64,000 nucleotides of DNA from positions 2,695,001 to 2,759,000 of the forward strand of contig NZ_CP015109.1 in the NCBI RefSeq assembly GCF_002082015.1. Direction: 5' to 3'. The notes under the pieces are model-generated. The model searched no databases. It was not told the origin of the DNA and saw only the letters and a program-made list of their open reading frames with translations. This document shows positions 27,885 to 36,191 of this stretch, piece after piece. The number at the start of each line of letters is the position of its first letter. Within the stretch, counting starts at the first letter, position 1. This stretch comes from Sporosarcina ureae. Lineage in GTDB: Bacteria; Bacillota; Bacilli; Bacillales_A; Planococcaceae. A program made the position numbers and the translations under genes.

Positions 27885-28439
27885 ATGGATATTTACACAG
27901 TTGGACATTCTACGCATACAAAAGAAGAATTTCTAAAATTATTGGATGATGCAAGTATCGAGAAACTAGTCGATGTCCGTGCGTTTCCAGGTAGTCGCAA
28001 ATTCCCACATTTCCATGAGGATCGAATGAAAGAATGGCTACCGGCACATGATATCGACTATGCGCATTGTAGTAAGTTAGGTGGCCGTAGAAGAAAATCC
28101 AAAACGATTGACACAGAAATAAACGATGGATGGAACAATCAATCGTTCCATAACTACGCGGATTATACGTTGACAGAGGAGTTTCAAGAAGGAGTCGACA
28201 ACCTAATGAAGGATGCTGCCGAACAACGAATTGCCATCTGCTGTTCCGAACGGCATCCCGCAAGATGCCATCGCTTGTTGATTAGTAATTGGCTTGCTAC
28301 ACATGGTTGGACTGTAAAACACATTATAGATGGACCGAAAGAACAGACGTTGATAGAAGATCATATCGTGGGAAAGTGGGGCGCAGAACCTACAATGACA
28401 AATGATGATGAAGTAGTATATCCACCTGAAGAAGAGTAA
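27885..28439 (+). CDS. DUF488 family protein
   Basis: 184 aa. It starts at ATG 27885 after GAGTGAGGA. The DUF488 signature is clear: YTVGHSTHTKEEF at the N-terminus, VDVRAFPGSRKFPHF in the middle and CCSERHPARCHR with two Cys and a His, resembling a metal or catalytic site. No biochemical role is established for the family. The C-terminus is acidic (about 160-184). It is convergent with the DUF2188 gene and shares a terminator with it. Confidence 0.9.
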   Translation: MDIYTVGHSTHTKEEFLKLLDDASIEKLVDVRAFPGSRKFPHFHEDRMKEWLPAHDIDYAHCSKLGGRRRKSKTIDTEINDGWNNQSFHNYADYTLTEEFQEGVDNLMKDAAEQRIAICCSERHPARCHRLLISNWLATHGWTVKHIIDGPKEQTLIEDHIVGKWGAEPTMTNDDEVVYPPEEE

Positions 28440-28474
28440 CAAGAAAGCCCTTTAGTTCAAAGGGCTTTCTTGTT
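28438..28474. terminator. Bidirectional terminator with a perfect 16-bp stem
   Basis: AACAAGAAAGCCCTTT and its exact complement flank a five-base loop and overlap both stop codons of the convergent genes. Confidence 0.9.
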
Positions 28475-28838
28475 ACTCGTACAATGTTTTATCGTGCGAT
28501 CCATCTGCATGGTAAACAGATAATATACCTTCGTGTTCCGTAACGTATTCTTTTGCTTTATCAAGTAAAGCGGATTTGGTATCTTCTTTAAACATGACAT
28601 GATCGCTACCCGACTTTTGGAAGATCCATTCCTCTCCACGAGGTTTTACTTCGTAATGTGGACGTCCTTCACTTTTACCTTCCACGTATTCATGAGCTTG
28701 CGCTGTAGCTATGGATATAGCACGATCTTCTTCGTAATTCTCACGCAGCAGAGCATTGGCAATTTCAATCGCTTTATCACGTACTGCAGGATCCAGATTC
28801 TTCAATGAAGCAGGATAATCCTGTTTGCTCCAAGGCAT
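28473..28838 (-). CDS. DUF2188 stress protein, YdaT-like
   Basis: 121 aa, ATG 28838 after AGGAGGTGATG. The N-terminal helical domain (MPWSKQDYPASLKNLDPAVR, then AIEIANALLRENYEEDRAISIA) matches B. subtilis YdaT-type proteins. The C-terminal half (about 65-118) is a DUF2188 domain (GEEWIFQKSGSDHVMFKEDTK). YdaT is a general stress protein of unknown activity; here a sigma-B-like promoter lies 25-50 bases upstream, which supports the same assignment. Confidence 0.88.
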   Translation of the reverse strand: MPWSKQDYPASLKNLDPAVRDKAIEIANALLRENYEEDRAISIATAQAHEYVEGKSEGRPHYEVKPRGEEWIFQKSGSDHVMFKEDTKSALLDKAKEYVTEHEGILSVYHADGSHDKTLYE

Positions 28839-28862
28839 TCGACATCACCTCCTGTTTCACAA

Positions 28863-28888
28863 ATTCCCTTTTTTCATCCAGCGTAAAC
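28863..28888 (-). promoter_or_regulatory. Sigma-B-type promoter for the DUF2188 gene
   Basis: On the minus strand GTTTAC, 14 bases, GGGAAT, against consensus GTTTAA-N12-15-GGGTAT. One mismatch in each hexamer. Confidence 0.5.
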
Positions 28889-29126
28889 TACAGTATAAAA
28901 GAAATGTTAAACGTCTGCTACCTGAACCTTATTTGAATAATTCATAATGTAGAAGAAGCAATCAGCATTCATTTTTGAATAATTTGATTATTCTATCACT
29001 TAATGCTAGAGTATAGATATTCTTACGTACTTAGCGATCTAGCATTATTTTAACGATCGCCCATTTTGTTATGATCTCAATAGGATAACCCTATATAGAT
29101 AAATAGTAACTGAAGGAGTGATGGTA
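28889..29126. other. Divergent intergenic region
   Basis: AT-rich, carrying the 5' regions of the divergent DUF2188 and amidase genes. No further gene recognised. Confidence 0.4.
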
Positions 29127-29309
29127 TTGTCTCTGTCTGTTAAGCAACTATTGGAGAGTAAAGGTATTCAGGCAAAACCCGAACATCTAGAAATCTTAGA
29201 AAGTCGCTGGAAGGGGATGCAAGGGTTAAGAGGAACATTAGAAGGTGTGAAAATCGAAGACGCAGATATCGGACTTCGAAATATCCCCGGAGGTGATCAT
29301 ATTGGCTAA
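29127..29309 (+). CDS. Small AtzG/GatC-like partner of the amidase
   Basis: 60 aa. TTG 29127, eight bases after AAGGAG, is the best start; GTG/ATG at 29118/29121 are too close to the ribosome site. The helical sequence ends in ADIGLRNIPGGDHIG, and its last eight bases overlap the amidase gene. Small subunits such as GatC and AtzG pair with amidases in this way, wrapping around the catalytic subunit. The overlap and constant pairing support a real gene; partner function is inference. Confidence 0.75.
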   Translation: MSLSVKQLLESKGIQAKPEHLEILESRWKGMQGLRGTLEGVKIEDADIGLRNIPGGDHIG

Positions 29310-30720
29310 AGAATTGATTCAGAAGTCGGTCGAGGAACTGGCACCACTTTTGGAAAACGGATCATTATCACCAGTCGAGTTAACCAATGCAGTGCTAGAT
29401 CATGCAGAAGAGACGCAAGACACGATCAATGCTTACATGACAATCTACCGCGAAGAAGCGGAGCAATCAGCGCGTGAAGCAGAGAAAGAAATTAAAAATG
29501 GAAACTATCGAGGCATGTATCATGGAATTCCAATGGCCTTGAAAGATAATTTATATTTTAAAGGAAAAGTCACTACCATGTCTTCTAAAATTCATAAGGA
29601 TTTTATTCCAGAAGATGATGCGACAGTAGTAAGCAAGTTAAGAGATGCTGGAGTCATTTTCACAGGAAAACTGAGTATGCATGAATATGCTTGGGGAATT
29701 ACAAACAATAATCCCCACTATGGAGCAGTTAGAAACCCTTGGGATACAGACAGAATTCCTGGTGGTTCGAGTGGCGGCTCAGGAGCTGCCGTTTCAATTG
29801 GTTCAAGTGTCGCTTCTCTTGGAACAGATACAGCAGGCTCTATCCGAATTCCTTCATCCATCTGTGGGATTGTTGGATTAAAGCCAACACATGGGCGTGT
29901 TAGTAAATATGGATGTTATCCATTGGCTTGGACACTTGATCATATTGGTCCGATGACTAAAACAATCAAAGATGCAGCAGGGATGATGGATATTATTTCA
30001 GGGTTTGATGAGAAGGATCCCACATCGGTTAATACTCCAGTGAACCAGCATTTGAAGAAAATCAAAGGGGACGTATCCAATCTGGTCATTGGCGTGAATG
30101 AAGATTATTTCTTCAATAGAGTAGATGATGAAGTGGATCAAGTAGTACGTGGAAATATTAAAGCGCTTACAGACCAGGGGGCTAAAGTGGAAGTAGTGAA
30201 AATTCCAAGTTTAAAATATGCGGAATGGGCGGAACTGGTGACATCACTTTCAGAAGCGTCTGCTATTCATCATGAAGACATGTTGAAGCGCCCGCAAGAT
30301 TTCGGTGATGATATCCGAATGTTGTTTGAGCTTGGTGAATTACCATCTGCTGTTGACTATCTTCAAGCCCAGCAAGTACGTCGTCAACTTAAGCAAGAAT
30401 TCGAGGAAGTATTCAAAAAGGTCGACGTACTTATTGCTCCAACACTACCCGTAGTGGCGAGTACAATCGGTGCGGACACTGTGGAACTTAACGGGGAGCA
30501 AGTGGATCTAATCGATAACATTATTCGTTTTACAGGACCGGGTAATCTAACTGGCCTTCCTGCATTGTCAGTACCGGGTGGTTTCAAAGGAGACCTACCT
30601 GTCGGAGTGCAGATTATTGGACCTGCTTTCTCAGAAGCTTTATTGCTCGACGTCGGTTATGCGATTGAACAGACTAATCCGATGAAGAATAGGAAACCGC
30701 CTTTACTCACAAAAGCATAA
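29302..30720 (+). CDS. Amidase-signature family hydrolase
   Basis: 472 aa. TTG 29302 follows GGAGGTGAT at good distance; an in-frame GTG at 29293 is inside that site. The Ser-cisSer-Lys triad is visible: Lys in MALKDNLYF (about 75), cis-Ser in GGSSGGSG (about 150) and nucleophile Ser in GTDTAGSIR (about 175). Related to GatA and AtzE-like amidases. It is preceded by an overlapping small subunit gene but no gatB follows, so it is not the tRNA amidotransferase operon. The amide substrate is unknown. Confidence 0.92.
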   Translation: MAKELIQKSVEELAPLLENGSLSPVELTNAVLDHAEETQDTINAYMTIYREEAEQSAREAEKEIKNGNYRGMYHGIPMALKDNLYFKGKVTTMSSKIHKDFIPEDDATVVSKLRDAGVIFTGKLSMHEYAWGITNNNPHYGAVRNPWDTDRIPGGSSGGSGAAVSIGSSVASLGTDTAGSIRIPSSICGIVGLKPTHGRVSKYGCYPLAWTLDHIGPMTKTIKDAAGMMDIISGFDEKDPTSVNTPVNQHLKKIKGDVSNLVIGVNEDYFFNRVDDEVDQVVRGNIKALTDQGAKVEVVKIPSLKYAEWAELVTSLSEASAIHHEDMLKRPQDFGDDIRMLFELGELPSAVDYLQAQQVRRQLKQEFEEVFKKVDVLIAPTLPVVASTIGADTVELNGEQVDLIDNIIRFTGPGNLTGLPALSVPGGFKGDLPVGVQIIGPAFSEALLLDVGYAIEQTNPMKNRKPPLLTKA

Positions 30721-30727
30721 AACCACA

Positions 30728-30766
30728 AAAAGCTCCGCGGTCAACCCATGGCCGCGGAGCTCTTCG
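30728..30766. terminator. Terminator between amidase and mgtE genes
   Basis: AGCTCCGCGG/CCGCGGAGCT. The T-run is better on the minus strand, but it can serve both convergent genes. Confidence 0.75.
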
Positions 30767-31059
30767 TTATGTACTCGCTCTTCGACGAAGCGGTACAAAT
30801 TATTCGACTTTACTTCTTCGCTATCACAAACCCAGCTGCACCAAACTTCAACCCAAATCCGTTTGTGCAATTGCTGTTATAAATAGTATAACCTATCAAA
30901 AACGGTATAAACGCAAATCATCAAACTGTGAAGAATGTCATACTTCTGTAGTGTTTGGCATCAAACTGAGATACATTACAGCAGCCTTACACTAACCTTT
31001 CATTACTATATAATATGCAGAATATTCCGGTTGTATACCTAAGTAGTCAGAATATTCAA
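30767..31059 (-). other. Intergenic region with possible gene remnant
   Basis: At 30813-30915 the minus strand reads FGLKFGAAGFVIAKK and stop, preceded by hydrophobic residues, but there is no ribosome site and two TGA codons lie just upstream. It may be the 3' remnant of a small membrane-protein gene. GTTATA-N5-TATAAC lies within it. Nothing else recognised. Confidence 0.3.
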
Positions 31060-32418
31060 CTACATTAATTTTGAAATAAACATTGTAGCAATTCCGAAAT
31101 AAATTAGTAATGACAGAATATCATTGATCGTCGTAATTAAAGGGCCGGAAGCTACAGCTGGGTCTACATTAAATTTATTGAGAATCAAAGGAATAACGGT
31201 TCCTGCAATCGTTCCGATAATCAGTGTAGCAACTAAAGATGAACCTACAACTAATCCTAGTGTGAAACTACCTTGCCATACATAGGCAATTACTGAGATC
31301 ACGGCACCACAAACGACACCTAATATAATCCCAACAATTAACTCTCGAAATACTAGATGCAGTGACGTTTTCATATTTAAGTCTTCAGATACTAGACCAC
31401 GCACCACGACAGCTAAAGATTGAGTACCGGTGTTACCGGTCATACCGGCAATCATCGGCATAAAAAAGGCGAGAGCGACAACCGCTTCTAACGTTTCTTC
31501 AAATTTGGAAATGATACTACCTGAAACAAGGCCGATAAATAACAATAGAATGAGCCAGGGGAGTCTACGGTAAGCGGCCACGAGAGGTTTTGTTTTGAAG
31601 TCAATAGATTTACCAGAAGCGAACAGCATTTCAATATCCTTGTTAGCTTCTCTGACAACTAAATCGAGTACTTCATCTGCCTGTATGATTCCCACTAATA
31701 TATTCTCTTCATTGACAACAGGTAGTGATACGAAATCAAATTGTCCAATCATTTTGGCTACTTCGCCTTGATCAGTCGTATCCAGTACTTTGGCAAGACC
31801 GGTCTCCATAATTTCCGTTACCATACAATCTGCCTTTGCGAGCAATAAATCACGGTAAGAAAGCACACCTATTAATTGTTTTTCATCATTAATGATATAT
31901 ACATAATTTAAATAATGAGCAAATGATTTATAATGCATCAGCTTTTCAATCGTTTTTTCAACAGTGTATGACTGATGAACCCATACATAACGCGTCGTCA
32001 TAATCCGCCCAGCTGAATCTTTAGGATACTTTCGGCGCTGTAACACATTCTTTTTTTGTTCTTGGCGCAATTCAGCTATAAGTTTTTCCACTTGTTTATC
32101 TGACAGGTCGGATAAAAGGTGGGATAAGTCATCACTCTTCATTTCTTCGAGCAGTTCTGTGGAACGAACCGGCCCTACTAAATCCAGTACGCGTAATTGT
32201 TCACTTTTCGATAAAAAGCCTAGCATATTCACCAGATGCTCTTTATCCAGTATTTCTAAAAATATAGTATGTCGTTTTCGTGGTAATCGTTTATACTGAG
32301 TCGCTACCTCTCTAGGTTCTAATTCATTAACTGCTTTTTTTAAGGTTTCCAAATTACCATCTTTAATCAATTGTATAATCGCGCGTGAAACATCATCTCG
32401 ATCACGATTCACCGGCAT
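31060..32418 (-). CDS. mgtE: MgtE magnesium transporter
   Basis: 452 aa from ATG 32418 (after GAGAGGTG), the usual family length; in-frame starts at 32460 and 32520 would add 14-34 atypical residues. The order is an N-terminal helical domain (about 10-125), two CBS domains (about 130-255, with FVSLPVVNEENILVGII), a plug helix and five transmembrane helices (about 280-450) carrying PMIAGMTGNTGTQSLAVVVRG, the ion-pathway signature. MgtE is a Mg2+-gated channel for Mg2+ uptake. The leader (about 100 bases) is too short for an M-box riboswitch. Confidence 0.95.
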   Translation of the reverse strand: MPVNRDRDDVSRAIIQLIKDGNLETLKKAVNELEPREVATQYKRLPRKRHTIFLEILDKEHLVNMLGFLSKSEQLRVLDLVGPVRSTELLEEMKSDDLSHLLSDLSDKQVEKLIAELRQEQKKNVLQRRKYPKDSAGRIMTTRYVWVHQSYTVEKTIEKLMHYKSFAHYLNYVYIINDEKQLIGVLSYRDLLLAKADCMVTEIMETGLAKVLDTTDQGEVAKMIGQFDFVSLPVVNEENILVGIIQADEVLDLVVREANKDIEMLFASGKSIDFKTKPLVAAYRRLPWLILLLFIGLVSGSIISKFEETLEAVVALAFFMPMIAGMTGNTGTQSLAVVVRGLVSEDLNMKTSLHLVFRELIVGIILGVVCGAVISVIAYVWQGSFTLGLVVGSSLVATLIIGTIAGTVIPLILNKFNVDPAVASGPLITTINDILSLLIYFGIATMFISKLM

Positions 32419-32520
32419 GTAACGCACCTCTCTTATCTGTAAATAGTTATATTCATTCATTCTTTCCCCTCTGTGGAAGAAAAGAAACCAAGTGATGCAA
32501 TGTAAAATAATGTTAGTCAA

Positions 32521-32543
32521 TAAAAAAAGCCTCCGAAGAGACT
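32521..32543 (-). terminator. Terminator of the YflT-like gene
   Basis: On the minus strand AGTCTC-TTCG-GAGGCT, then seven T's. Confidence 0.85.
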
Positions 32544-32553
32544 TAGTTCAAAC

Positions 32554-33159
32554 TTAAATATGAGTGTCTTTGTCAGCCGGTTTTGGATCAGTTAAGGGAT
32601 CATAGCTATGATTTTTAGCTAATGGATTCGGGTCAATCAACGGGCTTGATTCGATATCATGACTAGCAGGGTGATCAATTGAACCTGTCGTATGGGAAGC
32701 GTGTGTATGTGTTACTGGATCATATAGATCTGAGTCGATTAATACTAATATTTTCCCGTGTTCGAAATGATCATGATAGCGATGAGCTTCATCTTCAAGA
32801 ATCCCCATTCCAATCAATGCACCTGCAAGGCCACCAACACCTGCCCCGGCTGCAGCTCCTGTAATGCCGGCTACTATTGGGCCGGCTGCTATTATAGGAC
32901 CTATCCCAGGGATAGCCAATGCACCGATGCCTGTAAGAATTCCTCCAAAGCCACCGATCAAACCACCAGTTGCAGCTCCTGTCGCGGCCCCCTCGGCAGC
33001 ATGTGTGTCCGTTTGTTCGACTACATAATCTGCTTCTTCACGATCTTTACTAATAATGGAAATATCATCGGCAGTGAATCCGTGATGCTTTAAATTTTCA
33101 ATCGCGGCAATGGCTTCTCTATCTGTGTCATAGGTTCCGACTACATGTCTTTTTTTCAT
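32554..33159 (-). CDS. YflT-like general stress protein
   Basis: 201 aa, ATG 33159 after AGGAGGAG. The N-terminal YflT-type domain (VVGTYDTDREAIAAIENLKHHGFTADDISI written in two strands and a helix, about 4-45) is followed by a Gly/Ala-rich segment (about 55-115) that resembles glycine-zipper membrane helices, then HFEHGKILVLIDSD and a His/Asp/Pro-rich tail. The family is stress-induced; activity unknown. A sigma-B-like promoter lies upstream. Confidence 0.88.
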   Translation of the reverse strand: MKKRHVVGTYDTDREAIAAIENLKHHGFTADDISIISKDREEADYVVEQTDTHAAEGAATGAATGGLIGGFGGILTGIGALAIPGIGPIIAAGPIVAGITGAAAGAGVGGLAGALIGMGILEDEAHRYHDHFEHGKILVLIDSDLYDPVTHTHASHTTGSIDHPASHDIESSPLIDPNPLAKNHSYDPLTDPKPADKDTHI

Positions 33160-33213
33160 AAAATAGCTCCTCCTATAAATGTAGTAAATAGTAGTTTCAC
33201 ATTACTTATAAAA

Positions 33214-33238
33214 CTACCCTTTACTATCCAAATAAAAC
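33214..33238 (-). promoter_or_regulatory. Sigma-B-type promoter for the YflT-like gene
   Basis: On the minus strand GTTTTA, 13 bases, GGGTAG, one mismatch per hexamer to GTTTAA/GGGTAT, 55 bases before the start. Confidence 0.65.
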
Positions 33239-33368
33239 TCAAAATCTATAGATATATCAAAATGTAAAGTTTGATACAGGTCTATATACCTTAGTTTTCA
33301 CACAACTTGAAATAAAAGGAGCTATTTGTAACATAAATATGGGCGCTGTCATTGCATTGTTTCACGTT

Positions 33369-33385
33369 TGTAATCTAACTGTAAT
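33369..33385 (+). promoter_or_regulatory. WalR box upstream of the LysM-3D protein gene
   Basis: TGTAAT-N5-TGTAAT, an exact match to the WalR (YycF) consensus TGTWAH-N5-TGTWAH, 46 bases before the start. B. subtilis yocH, with the same domain order, is a classic WalR target. Confidence 0.8.
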
Positions 33386-33430
33386 ATATACTTGGTAGGA
33401 TAAGACTATCAAATCGTTAGGGGTGGCATA

Positions 33431-34012
33431 TTGAAGAAGTTATTATTTGCATTGACAGTAGCCATGGGAATTACAGTATTTACAAGCGGGATGAACGAAA
33501 CATCAGCCGCTGCATCCGCTCACACAGTTAAAAAAGGTGACACACTATATAGAATCTCTCTACAAAACAATGTGTCTGTCTCTAATATTCAGAAATGGAA
33601 TAACTTAAAATCCACAGTGATTTATCCAAATCAAAAGTTGCGTTTAGTGAAGTCTTCTAAAGTGGCTGCTAACGCTCCGAAGAAACAAAGCACACCATCT
33701 CGTTCAAATGGAGACAGTGTATCGAAAGAATTTATGGTAAGTGCAACAGCGTATACAGCACATTGTAATGGCTGTTCAGGTATTACAAGAACGGGATTGA
33801 ACTTGCGTCAAAATCCGAACTTGAAAGTAATTGCAGTAGATCCACGAGTTATCAAATTGGGAACTAAGGTTCACGTGGAAGGGTACGGATATGCTATCGC
33901 TGGAGATACTGGTGGAGCAATTAAAGGTAATAAAATCGACGTATTCATTCCAAACAAATCACGTGCCTTCGAATGGGGCCGTAAAAACGTAAAAGTAAAA
34001 GTGCTTAACTAA
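33431..34012 (+). CDS. Secreted LysM and 3D-domain cell-wall protein (YocH-like)
   Basis: 193 aa, TTG start at 33431 after AGGGGTGG. Signal peptide 1-27 (FTSGMNETSAAASA). One LysM domain (about 31-75: HTVKKGDTLYRISLQNNVSV) binds peptidoglycan. The C-terminal 3D domain (about 100-193) has VSATAYTAHCNGCSG and VIAVDPRVIKLGTKVHV and AIAGDTGGAIKGNKIDVF with the three conserved Asp, as in muramidase-type lytic enzymes. Its role is wall turnover, under predicted WalRK control. Confidence 0.92.
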   Translation: MKKLLFALTVAMGITVFTSGMNETSAAASAHTVKKGDTLYRISLQNNVSVSNIQKWNNLKSTVIYPNQKLRLVKSSKVAANAPKKQSTPSRSNGDSVSKEFMVSATAYTAHCNGCSGITRTGLNLRQNPNLKVIAVDPRVIKLGTKVHVEGYGYAIAGDTGGAIKGNKIDVFIPNKSRAFEWGRKNVKVKVLN

Positions 34013-34022
34013 TATATTGATA

Positions 34023-34057
34023 GCTCACGTAGCATAACTGCTATGTGAGTTTTTTTG
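34023..34057 (+). terminator. Terminator of the LysM-3D gene
   Basis: CTCACGTAGCA/TGCTATGTGAG with a TAAC loop, then seven T's. Confidence 0.92.
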
Positions 34058-34096
34058 TTATCACATGTGTTCCACCATCTATACTCTATTTTCAAC

Positions 34097-34137
34097 AATA
34101 AAAAAACATGATCCCCAATTTGCAGGTATCATGTGTA
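34097..34137 (-). terminator. Terminator of the GGDEF gene
   Basis: On the minus strand ACATGATACC and GGATCATGT pair, followed by seven T's. Confidence 0.8.
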
Positions 34138-34139
34138 GG

Positions 34140-35552
34140 TTATATAGAAGAAATAACTTGGTTTTTGCCATTCTTTTTTGCTTCGTAAAGAGCGAGATCC
34201 GCTAAATGAAATAATTCATTGAAACTCTGTATAGTACGCCTTGTATTATCACTGATTCCTACACTGATCGTGATCGGAATAGGTAACACATCTGAAGTAG
34301 AAGATAAGGATTCAATTTGATCAGCGAGTAAAGTAGCTTTTCTTTTCGCGTCTGCTAAAGAAATATCTTGCATCACTAAAACGAATTCATCTCCCCCGAA
34401 ACGAGCCAACAAATCTTCTTTTCTTATTTGATTAATAGAAGTATGTGCAACAAATTTAATGGCTTCATCGCCAACTAGATGGCCATATGTGTCGTTGATT
34501 GCTTTTAAATTATCGATATCGAAAACAATACAAACTACGGACTTTTTAGTTATGGCTACTTCCGTCAGCCATGAATTAGTCGTTTCTTCTAAATACTTTC
34601 GATTGTAGACACCTGTCAAATAATCCAAGTTTTCGCTTGATACATTGGAAGAGTTTTGTAACCGTATTTGCAATTCAAGTGCTGCTTTTACTAGGCGACT
34701 GTCTTCGATTTCATGCAATAAATCAATATATTCCTTCTGAATGATTGCCAATTCATCAAAACTACAAAGATTTTCTGCTAATACAACTCGTCTTTGCTGG
34801 ATATCTTTTAATGTAGAGTAATCTTTCAATCTTTCCTCGCGTTGTTTTGCTTTCGTGTAAAAGTGGAAAGCTTTTTCGGGCTCACCTATCAAATCATAGA
34901 ATCTACCTTTTAAGATTTCAAGAAATGCTGTTTCGCGCCGATGAAGGTCCGAATCTGGTAACTGGTGTAAATAGTCAAGGCTTGTTTGAGCGAGATGAGG
35001 ATTTTGAAGATTAATAGCAGATTCAATTACGTGAAGATGTGCTCGAATCAATAAAATTTCTCTGTTGACGTCCTTCATATTTGCAAAAGAAACGGCTAAT
35101 TGTGCAGATTCTAGCGCTTGATTATACTGCTCTTTTTTATTGTGAAGAAGGCTTAGTTTAGTGTAGGCCATGCTGACATAAGAATAATCTTTACTCTCCA
35201 TTGCAATGGAGAGCATGTCTTCCAATAACTTTTGCCCACTGTCATAGTCTAATGCGAAAGAACTGACAAAGTATTGTAAGTAATACGACCGCATATAATC
35301 GGATTTCTTACCGTACAAAACACATTGTGTGTGATGCTCTTCTATATGAAAGAGAACTTTTTCGAAATCACCAGTGTAATAATAGGAGATCGCAGAAATG
35401 TAATGCGCGGTTAACACAGCCTCATTATTTGAATATAAAAGACCTTTGTTTAATAGCTCACCTGCACGTTGAACGACTAACTCATAGCGTCCTTCGTTTC
35501 TTGCTTCATTAATTTTGCTATAAATTGCCGTTATCTCATTTTCCCTAGCCAT
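34140..35552 (-). CDS. Diguanylate cyclase with TPR-like sensor region
   Basis: 470 aa, cytosolic, ATG 35552 after CGGAGGAGA. Residues 1-300 are helical repeats of the TPR type (for example YYTGDFEKVLFHIEEH, QYNQALESAQLAVSFA, GEPEKAFHFYTKAK). The GGDEF domain (about 310-470) has FDIDNLKAINDTYGH, an intact ARFGGDEF active site and RKED five residues before it, the I-site for product inhibition. It should therefore make c-di-GMP with feedback control. The TPR part may sense a protein or peptide partner. No EAL domain or c-di-GMP riboswitch is seen nearby. Confidence 0.93.
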   Translation of the reverse strand: MARENEITAIYSKINEARNEGRYELVVQRAGELLNKGLLYSNNEAVLTAHYISAISYYYTGDFEKVLFHIEEHHTQCVLYGKKSDYMRSYYLQYFVSSFALDYDSGQKLLEDMLSIAMESKDYSYVSMAYTKLSLLHNKKEQYNQALESAQLAVSFANMKDVNREILLIRAHLHVIESAINLQNPHLAQTSLDYLHQLPDSDLHRRETAFLEILKGRFYDLIGEPEKAFHFYTKAKQREERLKDYSTLKDIQQRRVVLAENLCSFDELAIIQKEYIDLLHEIEDSRLVKAALELQIRLQNSSNVSSENLDYLTGVYNRKYLEETTNSWLTEVAITKKSVVCIVFDIDNLKAINDTYGHLVGDEAIKFVAHTSINQIRKEDLLARFGGDEFVLVMQDISLADAKRKATLLADQIESLSSTSDVLPIPITISVGISDNTRRTIQSFNELFHLADLALYEAKKNGKNQVISSI

Positions 35553-35745
35553 AGCTGTTCTCCTCCGATATAGGAAGTATTAGTAATTTCTGTAGTTCTA
35601 ATGTATGCGTTGTATTATTTTTGAATGTAATGCTATCATATCACGCCATGAATGAATGAACACATTTAAAAGTACTCATTTTACGAATATTCTATTGAAT
35701 ACATTAAAGACTATAGTTTTATATACCCTGTAAATTAAAAGTATA

Positions 35746-35778
35746 AACGTCCTACTTAAGAATATGAAGTAGGACGTT
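35746..35778. terminator. Hairpin after the 99-aa protein gene
   Basis: AACGTCCTACTT and AAGTAGGACGTT form a perfect 12-bp stem. On the minus strand a T-rich tail follows. Confidence 0.75.
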
Positions 35779-35799
35779 GAATTATACATTATATATTTC

Positions 35800-36099
35800 T
35801 TAGTTGGATTGGATTTGCTTGAATGCGGAAATAAAGTAATCAGGTTCTTCCTCAATTTCAAATGTAAAAACACCTTCATTTGTATGAAGATAAAATAATC
35901 CGGTGTGACCCGAGAAAGGGCGGTAGGATATATCAAAAACATGCTGTAGTGGGAAACTACGATCCGATGTTGTAATACGATCTTGAAACAAGCAAATTGT
36001 GTGATAAGACTTTTGGTGCGTTTGCTCTATGCGATCCACGACACGGTGAATGGAAATATAGCTAAGTGAAAGGATTAGCTGATCACTCGAGTTATTCAT
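35800..36099 (-). CDS. Conserved 99-aa protein, possible PH-like fold
   Basis: ATG 36099 after ATAGGAGGTCG, a strong ribosome site, and a terminator behind it show a real gene. The sequence has no signal or membrane helix. Beta-rich text such as HVFDISYRPFSGHTGLFYLH and NEGVFTFEIEEEPDYFISAF resembles the small PH-like proteins of Bacilli, but the match is by eye. Function unknown. A loose Fur-like AT-rich palindrome lies upstream (about 36108-36125), too weak to call. Confidence 0.65.
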   Translation of the reverse strand: MNNSSDQLILSLSYISIHRVVDRIEQTHQKSYHTICLFQDRITTSDRSFPLQHVFDISYRPFSGHTGLFYLHTNEGVFTFEIEEEPDYFISAFKQIQSN

Positions 36100-36191
36100 T
36101 AGACGACCTCCTATATCATCATTATCATAACACAGAATACTATGCTCATAAAAACGTTAGAGATACTATAGACCTAAACGATTCGATAGAA

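Noticed and set aside
31016..31062. CodY-like TCAGAATATTC downstream of mgtE
   Set aside because: It lies behind the gene end with no promoter near; probably chance resemblance to the ilvD site.
32419..32553. M-box (Mg2+) riboswitch before mgtE
   Set aside because: Only about 100 bases are available and no M-box core is visible; a terminator of the preceding gene occupies part.
36108..36125. Fur box before the 99-aa protein gene
   Set aside because: About 12 of 15 matches in AT-rich DNA, without an iron-related gene; too weak.
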